Of a stretch of 28,368 bases of DNA, positions 6,709 through 13,738 are shown one piece after another. This stretch comes from Lachnospiraceae bacterium UBA935 (GTDB taxonomy: Bacteria > Bacillota > Clostridia > Lachnospirales > Lachnospiraceae). The notes beneath the pieces are model-generated. The model did no database searches and was not told where the DNA came from. It worked only from the letters and a program-made list of their open reading frames with translations. The stretch lies in contig DBDJ01000059.1 in the NCBI GenBank assembly GCA_002293525.1, positions 1 through 28,368 on the forward strand, read 5' to 3'. Both the position numbers and the translations under genes were made by a program. How positions within the stretch are numbered: position 1 is the first letter of the stretch; the number at the start of each line of letters is the position of its first letter.

Positions 6709-7104
6709 ATGACTGATAACTATGATAGCAAAATAAAACCATTTAGTGAAAGATATAAGATGGCAATGGAATTAAGAAACATGAAAGCTGTTGAGTTAAG
6801 TAGACGTACAGGGATTTCTGAACCGGCACTAAGCCAGTACGCAAGCGGAAAGGCCGAGCCGAAAAAAGATAGGGCAGTTCGGATAGCCGAAGTCTTGGAA
6901 GTTAATCATTCTTGGCTGATCGGCCTGAATAAGCCTATGGAAACAGTAGATTCTATTAAAAACAGCGGTCTCTCGGAAACGAAACAATACCGGGAAGTTT
7001 TGCTGATGCTGGATCGGTTAAATGAGGACGGGCTCAGCAAGGTTTCCGGTTATGTCAGTGATCTTCTGGAAATCAGTAAATACCTTGCTGACAAGCCGTC
7101 ATAG
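6709..7104 (+). CDS. XRE-family repressor (CI-like)
   Basis: A 131-aa DNA-binding protein. The helix-turn-helix occupies residues ~10-65, with MKAVELSRRTGISEPALSQY as helices 2-3 and the typical SGKAEPKKDRAVRIAEVL following. The C-terminal part (REVLLMLDRLNEDGLSKVSG) is a short helical dimerisation segment, not a LexA-type autoprotease, so induction would not be by simple RecA-stimulated self-cleavage. I chose the ATG at 6709 because GGAGGTGGG lies immediately before it and the -10 box is at 6684-6689; an upstream ATT-rich extension to 6661 would overlap the promoter. It is probably the prophage maintenance repressor, divergent from the ArpU-like gene. Confidence 0.9.
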   Translation: MTDNYDSKIKPFSERYKMAMELRNMKAVELSRRTGISEPALSQYASGKAEPKKDRAVRIAEVLEVNHSWLIGLNKPMETVDSIKNSGLSETKQYREVLLMLDRLNEDGLSKVSGYVSDLLEISKYLADKPS

Positions 7105-7140
7105 CAATTCTGCCGGCTCCAGAAGGGGAATATCCTGTAT

Positions 7141-7242
7141 TTATTCAAATGTCCCATTCACCCGCTTCTTTCTATACAAAAGACGATTGCTGATATTGCC
7201 ATAGGCTTTCAGCCTGGCCTCCAACAAGATCTTCCGTTCTTC
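7141..7242 (-). pseudogene. partial second copy of the helicase 3' end
   Basis: The 102 bp at 7141-7242 align without gaps to 8154-8255, the last 33 codons of the helicase gene, at roughly 80% identity and with the same TAA stop. The frame is preserved: EERKILLEARLKAYGNISNR then LLYRKKRVNGTFE, against GRKILLEARMKAYGNINNR and LLQRKKRVKSAFE. There is no start, and homology ends abruptly at 7242. The 290-aa gene thus lies between two direct copies of the helicase terminus. It may be the tail of a lost second helicase or the scar of the gene's insertion. Confidence 0.85.
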
Positions 7243-7254
7243 ATTTATATTTCA

Positions 7255-8127
7255 TTATTTTAACTTACTGAGGTGTTTTTCAGCCATATGCCAGTTAAGA
7301 TAAAGATTGATATCTTCAATGGAATCGACAATACGCCATTTTTGGTTCGTACATTCCCGCAGCAATTTAAGCAGTACAGGTTTGACGAGATGTTTATCGA
7401 GCTTTCTCTTTGTTCTGGCGATATAGGCAAGGCCTAACGCAGCATTTGCCCTGACCCTCTCATCCTTATGCTCAGCCAGTTGTATACAGATATCCTGAGC
7501 CGCTTTCCAATCTTCACTATACTCTCCGACCGTAAGCGGAAGTACGATTAACTCGTCAATCGTGCCGGACACCATGATCCGATTGATTTCGGCGGTATCC
7601 AATTCAGGTAACGGCCGATATATCCTGCGTACTGCGATATGACGCCAGACCTCTGCCAGTTCACAGTATGCATGGCTTTCTTCGGGATACTTTTCGTTTA
7701 AGTCCAGCTGTGTCAATACTGCTTCCTTGTAAGTGGAAAGAAGGCCGTAATGATTCAGTCGCTCATACCTGATCGCTTTTTCAAAGCCCGCCCCGCAATT
7801 CGTTATGGCACTGGTACAAGTCGGCAGATCCACCAAGTCATATCCACAGAATTCAAAGTATTTTTCTCTTTCCAAATACTCGTTCGGCTCTATTTCCGGC
7901 CGAAAAATCACTGCCAGCAGCTGTGACCCTTGGGCCGGTTCCTGGAGATCCGCTTTTTCTATTTCTTTCATCTCCATAAGACCGCAATCAAAAGTAACGA
8001 ATTCCTCGGCAATAATCTTATCTTTATTAAACTGGCGTTTGGCCTGATCATTCAAACACCGGTCCGACTCAAAATAACGAATCATTCCATATGAGGAACC
8101 ATCTTCTCTTATCGTTACAATAGACAT
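7255..8127 (-). CDS. hypothetical 290-aa protein, helicase partner, HEAT-like C-terminus
   Basis: I do not recognise a named family. The N-terminal ~125 residues look like a mixed alpha/beta domain with the marked motif YFEFCGYDLVDLPTCTSAIT plus NCG (residues 90-112). The rest is helical; residues ~205-265 (DICIQLAEH, DERVRANAALGLAYIAR, LVKPVLLKLLREC) resemble HEAT repeats, as in scaffold and immunity-type proteins. No signal or membrane segment is present. GGTGG lies 7 nt before the ATG. The gene starts 26 bp after the helicase stop on the same strand, so the two are surely cotranscribed and probably act together. A structural, inhibitory or immunity role toward the helicase is speculation. 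Confidence 0.7.
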   Translation of the reverse strand: MSIVTIREDGSSYGMIRYFESDRCLNDQAKRQFNKDKIIAEEFVTFDCGLMEMKEIEKADLQEPAQGSQLLAVIFRPEIEPNEYLEREKYFEFCGYDLVDLPTCTSAITNCGAGFEKAIRYERLNHYGLLSTYKEAVLTQLDLNEKYPEESHAYCELAEVWRHIAVRRIYRPLPELDTAEINRIMVSGTIDELIVLPLTVGEYSEDWKAAQDICIQLAEHKDERVRANAALGLAYIARTKRKLDKHLVKPVLLKLLRECTNQKWRIVDSIEDINLYLNWHMAEKHLSKLK

Positions 8128-8153
8128 TGGGCTACCACCGCTTTCCAGATATT

Positions 8154-11009
8154 TTATTCAAATGCACTCTTCACCCGCTTCTTTCTCTGCAAGAGACGGT
8201 TGTTAATATTGCCGTAGGCCTTCATCCGGGCTTCCAGCAGGATCTTTCGTCCTTCTGCGCTTCTGGTGTAAATCATCTCGTATGGACCCAGCGGTTTTTT
8301 GATCTCCGCAACGAAAATCTCACCGTCCTCCCGGCGTTTGGAAAACAGCTCGGGCATAATAAAATATTTACACAGGACAGGAAACCTGCTGGTACTGCGC
8401 AATAGGTAGCGCTGGTTATCTACTTCGGCAAAGAATTCACACACGGCCTGCGAAAAAACCGTTTTCTCCCGCAAAGTGCCGCCTTTCAGATAGATAAAGG
8501 TGAGCATATCGAGTCGATCGGCGGCTTCGACTTTTACGCCGACATGCGGGCTGATAATGTGGCCGCTTTTCTGCAGTGCCCGCATAACGGCATTACCGAT
8601 GCTGCGGAGACGGCTCCATGGCGACATACGGTTCAGGAGCTTGCGCATGACAAACAAGATGTTACAGAACAGCACAGAGATAACCACAATTGTCGCCGGT
8701 AGCGGATTATTGTTAACGAACATGGCAGCTATAAATGATACCATAGTTTCACCACCTCTGCTGCCGAATAAAAAGACAACAAATATAAACGGCACGAGCA
8801 AAAGCAGCAAGGCATTGATACCCAGCACGCCGGGCTGAAGCGCTTTTTTATTGATGCCGACTTCGTCGGTGACCTGCATATTTTCTACGATGGCAAGGCT
8901 GTCCTCCCAGCGCTTTCGTAGGGCCGGCCGGTCGGCGGCCAGCTTAAGCATCTTCTGGTTCATACTGTTTACCCGACCCTTGCCATAAGGAGGCTGGGCA
9001 AAGGTCAGGCGTTCAAACCCGTTTTCAATGACATCTGCGTCATAATGAACCCCGAGAAAGCCTTCAAAGCGTCTTCTCAGGGTCGCAAAGTCCTCAGATT
9101 CCTCGCCACCGTAATCTTTCGCCGAGCGATGGGGTTCCGCTACGTTACTCTGGCTTTCTTCCGCGGAACGGCTTCCGAAAAGAGCTTCGGGTTCCATGCA
9201 GACAAGGTGCCAGATATTGCTGACCTTGTCAGGCTTGCCTTTCATCGTCCGGATCGCCCGCCCCCGCATCTGGTTGCTGAGCATAAAGGAGCCGACAAAG
9301 GAGGCCAGGATCAGGCTGTTGATGCTGGGGGAATCCCAGCCTTCGCCGAGCAGCGACTTGGTTCCGATCAGGACGCGGATGAAGCCCTGACCGAACAGCT
9401 CGGTCAGCAGGGCGGATGCGGTATATTCCGTGCCGGACACGGTGACCAGATAGTAGCCGGGCGCCCCGCATTCCTTCAGGCTTCCCGTGATCCCCCGCGC
9501 TTCAAAGAGGTTTTCTAAAGCCCCCTTCGCCTCCTCGGGGATGATGACTACGCTGCCGCTGAGCACGCCCACCCGCAGCCCGGCCAGGCCGGACAGCTCC
9601 CGGCGGATATTCTCAAAGATCGGGACGACGCCCAGTTCATTGACCGGCTTCTCAGGGTTCCCGACCGCGGGCAGCATCTCTTTTTTGATGTAGTCGGTCA
9701 GGATCAGCAGCCGCAGCTCTTCCCCCAGGTTACGGTGTTCGGCCTTGACGATCTCCATGATGCTCCTGATCTTCCCCTTGCTGGTCCGCAGCAGCTTGTT
9801 GACGCTTTCCTGGCTGGACATGCTGACCTTGTTTTTCTGGATCAGGCTCTCCGCTTTCAGCTCGGCAATCAGCTGCTCCCGGTACCCATTATCGCACATG
9901 TAGCTGTCCCGGTCGTCATAAAGGATGCCCTGCAGCAGCTTTTCCATGAAACGGGGCGACATCGGCGGGAGCTTCCCCTTGGCCCCCAGCAGGCGCACCA
10001 GTTCCTTGGAAAAAGGGATGCCGGCCTGCTCCAGATAGATCAGGATGGCCGTCAGGTAAGCCGGTTCCTCCAGGAACTGGTCGGCGTGGGCCAGCGGGCG
10101 GCCTAAGCCGATGTGGGTCTTCACCACGGCGGCAAATTCCCGCGAATCCAGCAGGTGCTGCATCATCCTGTCCGCGCCTTGCCGGAAGGCCAGCACGGCC
10201 TGCTCCTCTTCCTTCGTAGGCATGTTGAAATAGACATAGTCCTGATGCGGGCAGAGGCTCCCTTCCTTCACCAGCTCCGGGACGATGATCTCTTCGTCGA
10301 TGGGCCCACACAGGCTGTCGTAGCGCTCCCATTCGGCCGGTGTGGAGTCATAGGGCGGCGTGGCCGTCAGGGATATCACCCTGACACCGGTCAGCGTCTT
10401 CATCATTTCTTCCAGCGCCTTCCACCATTCGCTGCGCAGGTGGTGGGCTTCGTCCAGGCAGATGGTCCGGATGCCGGCGGCTTTCACGGTGGCATAAAAA
10501 TCAAAATCTGAGTAATCCACCGTCTCAGTCTCGCGCTTAACCGCTTCGGCTTCCTCCAGTTTACCCGCTTCGGCCTCAGTGCCAAGTCTGCTTGCTTTGG
10601 CCTCAGTGCCAAGTTCATCCTCCTCGTCCTCTTCCCTGCTCTCGGCTTCACCCTTGCCACGGTAGCGGCTGATGCCGCTGTGCAGGGCCTGATAGGTAAT
10701 GGCCGTAATCGGGGCCGGTTCCCTAAGGCTGACGGAAAGCAGGCCGGCCGTGTCCGTTCCCGGCGGCAGGAAAGCCTCTTTGATCCGAGCAATCCACTGA
10801 TCGCGGATGTTGACGCTGGGCGAGAGGATCAGGCAGGGCTCGCCTAAGCGGCGGATCAGCTCGATCCCCAGGGTTGTCTTGCCGGAGCCGGGGGCCGCGA
10901 CGATGTGGATCTTCCCGTCCCGCATATGGGTAGTTACCTGTTCCAGTACCCGCGCCTGATAACTGCGCCATTGACCCTGGAAGGCCAAGCTTTGGTTTAT
11001 CGTCTTCAT
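8154..11009 (-). CDS. SF2 DEAD/DEAH-box helicase with C-terminal membrane hairpin
   Basis: A 951-aa ATP-dependent nucleic-acid translocase. Helicase motifs: QARVLEQV near residue 18, Walker A APGSGKTT (39-46), ITYQALH (104-110), motif II LDEAHH (185-190), motif III SLTATPP (213-219), GEGWDSP (555-561) and motif VI QMRGRAIR (580-587), which fits the ResIII/XPB-like group. A long charged insert with 9-residue repeats lies at ~120-166. Two hydrophobic segments at ~729-748 and ~771-789 should place the protein at the membrane, which is unusual for SF2. The C-terminal ~160 residues are unassigned. GGAG lies 8 nt before the ATG, and an extended -10 promoter is found upstream. Its downstream partner is the 290-aa protein. 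A host-defence role is plausible but is inferred from architecture only. Confidence 0.88.
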   Translation of the reverse strand: MKTINQSLAFQGQWRSYQARVLEQVTTHMRDGKIHIVAAPGSGKTTLGIELIRRLGEPCLILSPSVNIRDQWIARIKEAFLPPGTDTAGLLSVSLREPAPITAITYQALHSGISRYRGKGEAESREEDEEDELGTEAKASRLGTEAEAGKLEEAEAVKRETETVDYSDFDFYATVKAAGIRTICLDEAHHLRSEWWKALEEMMKTLTGVRVISLTATPPYDSTPAEWERYDSLCGPIDEEIIVPELVKEGSLCPHQDYVYFNMPTKEEEQAVLAFRQGADRMMQHLLDSREFAAVVKTHIGLGRPLAHADQFLEEPAYLTAILIYLEQAGIPFSKELVRLLGAKGKLPPMSPRFMEKLLQGILYDDRDSYMCDNGYREQLIAELKAESLIQKNKVSMSSQESVNKLLRTSKGKIRSIMEIVKAEHRNLGEELRLLILTDYIKKEMLPAVGNPEKPVNELGVVPIFENIRRELSGLAGLRVGVLSGSVVIIPEEAKGALENLFEARGITGSLKECGAPGYYLVTVSGTEYTASALLTELFGQGFIRVLIGTKSLLGEGWDSPSINSLILASFVGSFMLSNQMRGRAIRTMKGKPDKVSNIWHLVCMEPEALFGSRSAEESQSNVAEPHRSAKDYGGEESEDFATLRRRFEGFLGVHYDADVIENGFERLTFAQPPYGKGRVNSMNQKMLKLAADRPALRKRWEDSLAIVENMQVTDEVGINKKALQPGVLGINALLLLLVPFIFVVFLFGSRGGETMVSFIAAMFVNNNPLPATIVVISVLFCNILFVMRKLLNRMSPWSRLRSIGNAVMRALQKSGHIISPHVGVKVEAADRLDMLTFIYLKGGTLREKTVFSQAVCEFFAEVDNQRYLLRSTSRFPVLCKYFIMPELFSKRREDGEIFVAEIKKPLGPYEMIYTRSAEGRKILLEARMKAYGNINNRLLQRKKRVKSAFE
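10537..10617 (-). repeat. three imperfect 27-bp repeats inside the helicase gene
   Basis: Units start at 10537, 10564 and 10591; the last two share the core GGCCTCAGTGCCAAGT. They encode the 9-residue repeats ELGTEAKAS, RLGTEAEAG and KLEEAEAV in the insert between the Walker A and DEAH motifs. The unit length keeps the frame, so copy number could vary without breaking the gene. Confidence 0.75.
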
Positions 11010-11042
11010 CAGTGTCTCCTGTCAAACTTGATTTGTAAAATC

Positions 11043-11051
11043 ATTATAACA
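11043..11051 (-). promoter_or_regulatory. extended -10 promoter of the helicase operon
   Basis: On the minus strand TG-T-TATAAT ends 33 bp before the helicase ATG. A weak -35 (TTGCAC) lies 19 bp upstream. The extended TGn suggests it can work without a good -35 box. Confidence 0.6.
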
Positions 11052-11099
11052 CAAATTCGAGGGTTTGGTGCAAAACAAGAAATATCCTTGCTGTCAAAT

Positions 11100-11129
11100 C
11101 CGACCGCCCAGCCCTCCGGCTCCCGAGCC
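11100..11129. repeat. GC-rich 30-mer, left copy of a distant inverted pair
   Basis: This 30-base C-rich sequence (opening CCGACCGCCCAGCCCTCCGG) matches the reverse complement of 28335-28364 at 28 of 30 positions. It sits between the helicase promoter and the 3' end of the first AraC gene, in otherwise AT-rich intergenic DNA, followed by a C-run. It is likely a dispersed genomic repeat. Confidence 0.7.
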
Positions 11130-11152
11130 CTCCCCCCTCCCCCTGTTGAACA

Positions 11153-13504
11153 CTACCTGTGAACCATAACCCCACGCTTACGATACTCACCAGGAGTAAC
11201 CCCTGCCGCCTTCTTAAACTTGCGGATAAAACTAGAAGTATTCAGATAACCGATTTCCGTCACGATGTCCTCCACCGGCACATCGGAGCTGGCCAACAGC
11301 TGTTTGGCCAGCTCGATCCGCTCCCGGTTGATATATTCCAGCACGGTCATCCCCATTGCTTCTTTAAAAATCCGGCTGATATGAGCAGTCGAAAAATCAA
11401 ACTCCGCCGCTATCAGCATCAGCGAGAGCTGGTTGTTGCGAATATTCTGCTCAATGAAAGGAATGATTTTGGAACGGACCGCGTTCTGGCCTTCCGCTTC
11501 CATAGGCTTCTGGTCGAATGACGTCAGATACAAGCCGATTAATCTTGCGGTTTCGGCTTGTATGTCCAAAATGAAATCCCGGTAGCCCGCTTCACTTTCG
11601 ACCAAACTGATCTGTTCCAGATAAGAATAACCGGGAAATTCCTCTTTGATGTGAAAGGGGAGTAGATAAAAAGCGGCGGATACCACCTGCACTATACTGT
11701 TACAGATATGCCGGATGCTCAGTATCGAAGGATTCCCGGCGGAAGCCTGATCCAGAAAATAATGAAGCGCCGACTCAGCCTTGGGCAGGCTCAGGTCAGC
11801 AATAGCTTTTTGCAGATAATCAAGCATGTTCTGATGCCTGTCATCCAGAGACCGGATGTCATCATGCAGGGAAAAATAAAGAATCGACGAGCCGTCTCGT
11901 AGCCGTCTGGATTCGCAGGCCATCACGGCCTGCCGGTAGGAGACGGACAGATGGTTCAGCTCGGGATAAATCTGTCCCACGCCGATGAGAACTTGAGCGT
12001 CGAAGCGGGCAGAAAAATCCGCCTGCAGTTCTTTAAAAAACAGTTGGTGGGCATCCATGTCGTCGTCATAGACGGATACCGCCAGGATGAGCTCCCGGTT
12101 TTCCGTGCCTTGCACCGCATAGATGGTCTTATCCTTCGTCTCGCCATAGGCTTCCAGAAAAGCAGCACAGGTTTCAAAGCCCGCCAAGTCGTGATCCGAG
12201 TATAATACGGCCACGAGCAGATAATTATTTTCAAGGAACAAGCCGATCCGGTTGAGGCTGATCTTGATTTCCTGAAAGTCTGCGACTTTCCCCTGGATCA
12301 GGTTCAAAAGGATAAATTGCTTCAGATCGGCCTTATCCATGCTACTCAGGGCAGAAAGTTCATGGTTGGAGCGGTGCAGGCTACGGGCAATCTGTTCGAT
12401 AACCTGAAATTCATCCCCTGCCGGAGCAATGCCGGACACTGTCGGCTTCCCCGCCGGGCTGTCGGTGGGTATCAAAGATTCCAAGGACATTTTCAACTGT
12501 CTGACCGGCAGGTAGCTGGCATAGGTGAAAACAAACACCAGGATATTTCCTAACAGGGAAACCAGCAACATCACCCAATACATTCCGGTCTGGGAAGCAA
12601 GGATCTGATTCGTGATATGATTTTCATGAATCATAAAGCCACAGTACCATCCGGGAATTGCGTCAATATCCGTATAAGCAGTGATCAGACCGGTTTCGCT
12701 GTCGATCCGGAGGCTGTCGCTTTCCTTGACTGTCTGATTGTCGGCAGTTTCCCGGTAAGCCGCTTCCAGCTGGGTATATTCCCCGGCCGGCGGATAATTC
12801 CGGTAAAGTACTTCTGTATCGGCAACAACGGTATACCGTAATTCCTCCGGCATGGACAAAGACGCAAGATATTGGCTAAATAGTGACTTGTCCAGTTCAA
12901 AGACAAGATAAAGATCGTGCAGCTCGATTTCCAAAGGTCGGCGAATATTTTCTATAGCTTTGGAAGGCCCTTTGAAATATAGCAGGGTGTGCTCCTTTTG
13001 ATGGACGATATAAGGCTGACTGTCGACCGTAGAAATGTTTAAGTCATCCAGAAAAATCAGATATTCCTCCGCATTCATGGCGTTTTCGGATATCATGCCG
13101 GAAAAAGTATCAAGCGGATAGGTGGTAGTGCCAGAGATGGCATAGGATTCAACGGCATTGGTAGTAACAAGATAAATATTACTGATAAATTCACAAGAAA
13201 GGGAATTGATCGCCAGTTCGTCCCGGGGGGATTTATCGTAAGGGTTAAAGCCAATGTGTAACGAGAAGCCGGCAATCGTACTGCTGTGTTTCAGTCGGTC
13301 GGCACATTCAAAGACATGGTCAAACTCACGGTTGAGTGCGTCCGAAAGGATGGTTATGTACCGCTCCTGCTCTGTCAGGTTCTTTTCCCGCAGCATCCGT
13401 CTGGTATGATCCATAAAAAAGATACAGGCAATAAGCAGAGGGATAAAAAGAACCAGAAAAAAGTATAGGGCATATCTTTTATAAACACTGTTTTTGGAGT
13501 TCAC
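11153..13504 (-). CDS. membrane-anchored AraC-family sensor regulator, copy 1
   Basis: A 783-aa one-component sensor of the YesN-like type. TM1 is at ~10-31 (YALYFFLVLFIPLLIACIFF) and an extracytoplasmic Cache-like sensory region follows at ~32-300 (ending PGWYCGFM). TM2 is at ~308-331, then comes a cytoplasmic linker and a middle domain (residues ~385-660, SMDKADLKQFILLNLIQGKV). The C-terminal AraC double helix-turn-helix covers ~680-780 (LSLMLIAAEFDFSTAHISRI and VEDIVTEIGYLNTSSFIRKF). The start is GTG at 13504, preceded by AAAGGGA 9 nt away; the paralogue uses the same arrangement. It is divergent from lipoprotein copy 1 and very probably activates it. Five 14-bp repeats lie directly upstream. 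No histidine kinase is needed in this design. Confidence 0.9.
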   Translation of the reverse strand: MNSKNSVYKRYALYFFLVLFIPLLIACIFFMDHTRRMLREKNLTEQERYITILSDALNREFDHVFECADRLKHSSTIAGFSLHIGFNPYDKSPRDELAINSLSCEFISNIYLVTTNAVESYAISGTTTYPLDTFSGMISENAMNAEEYLIFLDDLNISTVDSQPYIVHQKEHTLLYFKGPSKAIENIRRPLEIELHDLYLVFELDKSLFSQYLASLSMPEELRYTVVADTEVLYRNYPPAGEYTQLEAAYRETADNQTVKESDSLRIDSETGLITAYTDIDAIPGWYCGFMIHENHITNQILASQTGMYWVMLLVSLLGNILVFVFTYASYLPVRQLKMSLESLIPTDSPAGKPTVSGIAPAGDEFQVIEQIARSLHRSNHELSALSSMDKADLKQFILLNLIQGKVADFQEIKISLNRIGLFLENNYLLVAVLYSDHDLAGFETCAAFLEAYGETKDKTIYAVQGTENRELILAVSVYDDDMDAHQLFFKELQADFSARFDAQVLIGVGQIYPELNHLSVSYRQAVMACESRRLRDGSSILYFSLHDDIRSLDDRHQNMLDYLQKAIADLSLPKAESALHYFLDQASAGNPSILSIRHICNSIVQVVSAAFYLLPFHIKEEFPGYSYLEQISLVESEAGYRDFILDIQAETARLIGLYLTSFDQKPMEAEGQNAVRSKIIPFIEQNIRNNQLSLMLIAAEFDFSTAHISRIFKEAMGMTVLEYINRERIELAKQLLASSDVPVEDIVTEIGYLNTSSFIRKFKKAAGVTPGEYRKRGVMVHR

Positions 13505-13514
13505 CGCACAATCC

Positions 13515-13584
13515 CTTTCATGACCAATCTTTTATGACTAACCTTTTATGACTAACCTTTTATGACTAATCTTTAATGACTAAT
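13515..13584. repeat. five tandem 14-bp repeats upstream of AraC copy 1
   Basis: Exactly 5 x 14 bp with consensus CTTTTATGACTAAC; units begin at 13515, 13529, 13543, 13557 and 13571. Units 2 and 3 are identical, and the outer units differ at one to three bases. They occupy the 5' leader or promoter of AraC copy 1 and are absent from the equivalent place before copy 2. They are candidate regulator half-sites or a variable-number repeat. Confidence 0.9.
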
Positions 13585-13606
13585 AAAATCTATTTACATT
13601 AACATT

Positions 13607-13668
13607 CCTTTTCGCATATGTCAAGTTCGATATGGATCATTTTATTATAAGAAACACACAGATATAAT
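13607..13668 (+). promoter_or_regulatory. operator-like block and -10 box of lipoprotein copy 1
   Basis: The block CCTTTTCGCATATGTCAAG...GGATCATTTT (13607-13650) recurs at 20906-20950 before lipoprotein copy 3. It holds two ATATG-type half-sites 14 bp apart (13616 and 13630), at the same spacing in the other copy. TATAAT is at 13663-13668 with no good -35 box, as expected for an activator-dependent promoter. The likely ligand is the divergent AraC protein. Confidence 0.7.
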
Positions 13669-13674
13669 ATCTGC

Positions 13675-13738
13675 AAAGGAGATAATTATCGTTCGAATAA
13701 TCATAACACAATAATCATCGGATGATAAGCCAAGAAAA
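13675..13738 (+). promoter_or_regulatory. conserved hairpin leader of lipoprotein copy 1
   Basis: AAAGGAGA begins about 7 nt after the -10 box, so it is near the predicted mRNA 5' end. It is followed by TTATCGT (13686-13692) pairing with ATGATAA (13722-13728, one G-U). The start codon is a further 10 nt away at 13739. The ribosome binding site lies ~56 nt from the ATG in linear sequence but close to it when the hairpin forms. Confidence 0.6.

Noticed and set aside
8500..10511. Several plus-strand open frames of 60-160 codons opposite the helicase gene
   Set aside because: They are antisense shadows of a GC-rich gene with poor protein character and no ribosome binding sites.
13515..13584. Considered as a small CRISPR-like array
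   Set aside because: The units are contiguous 14-mers without spacers and there are no cas genes.
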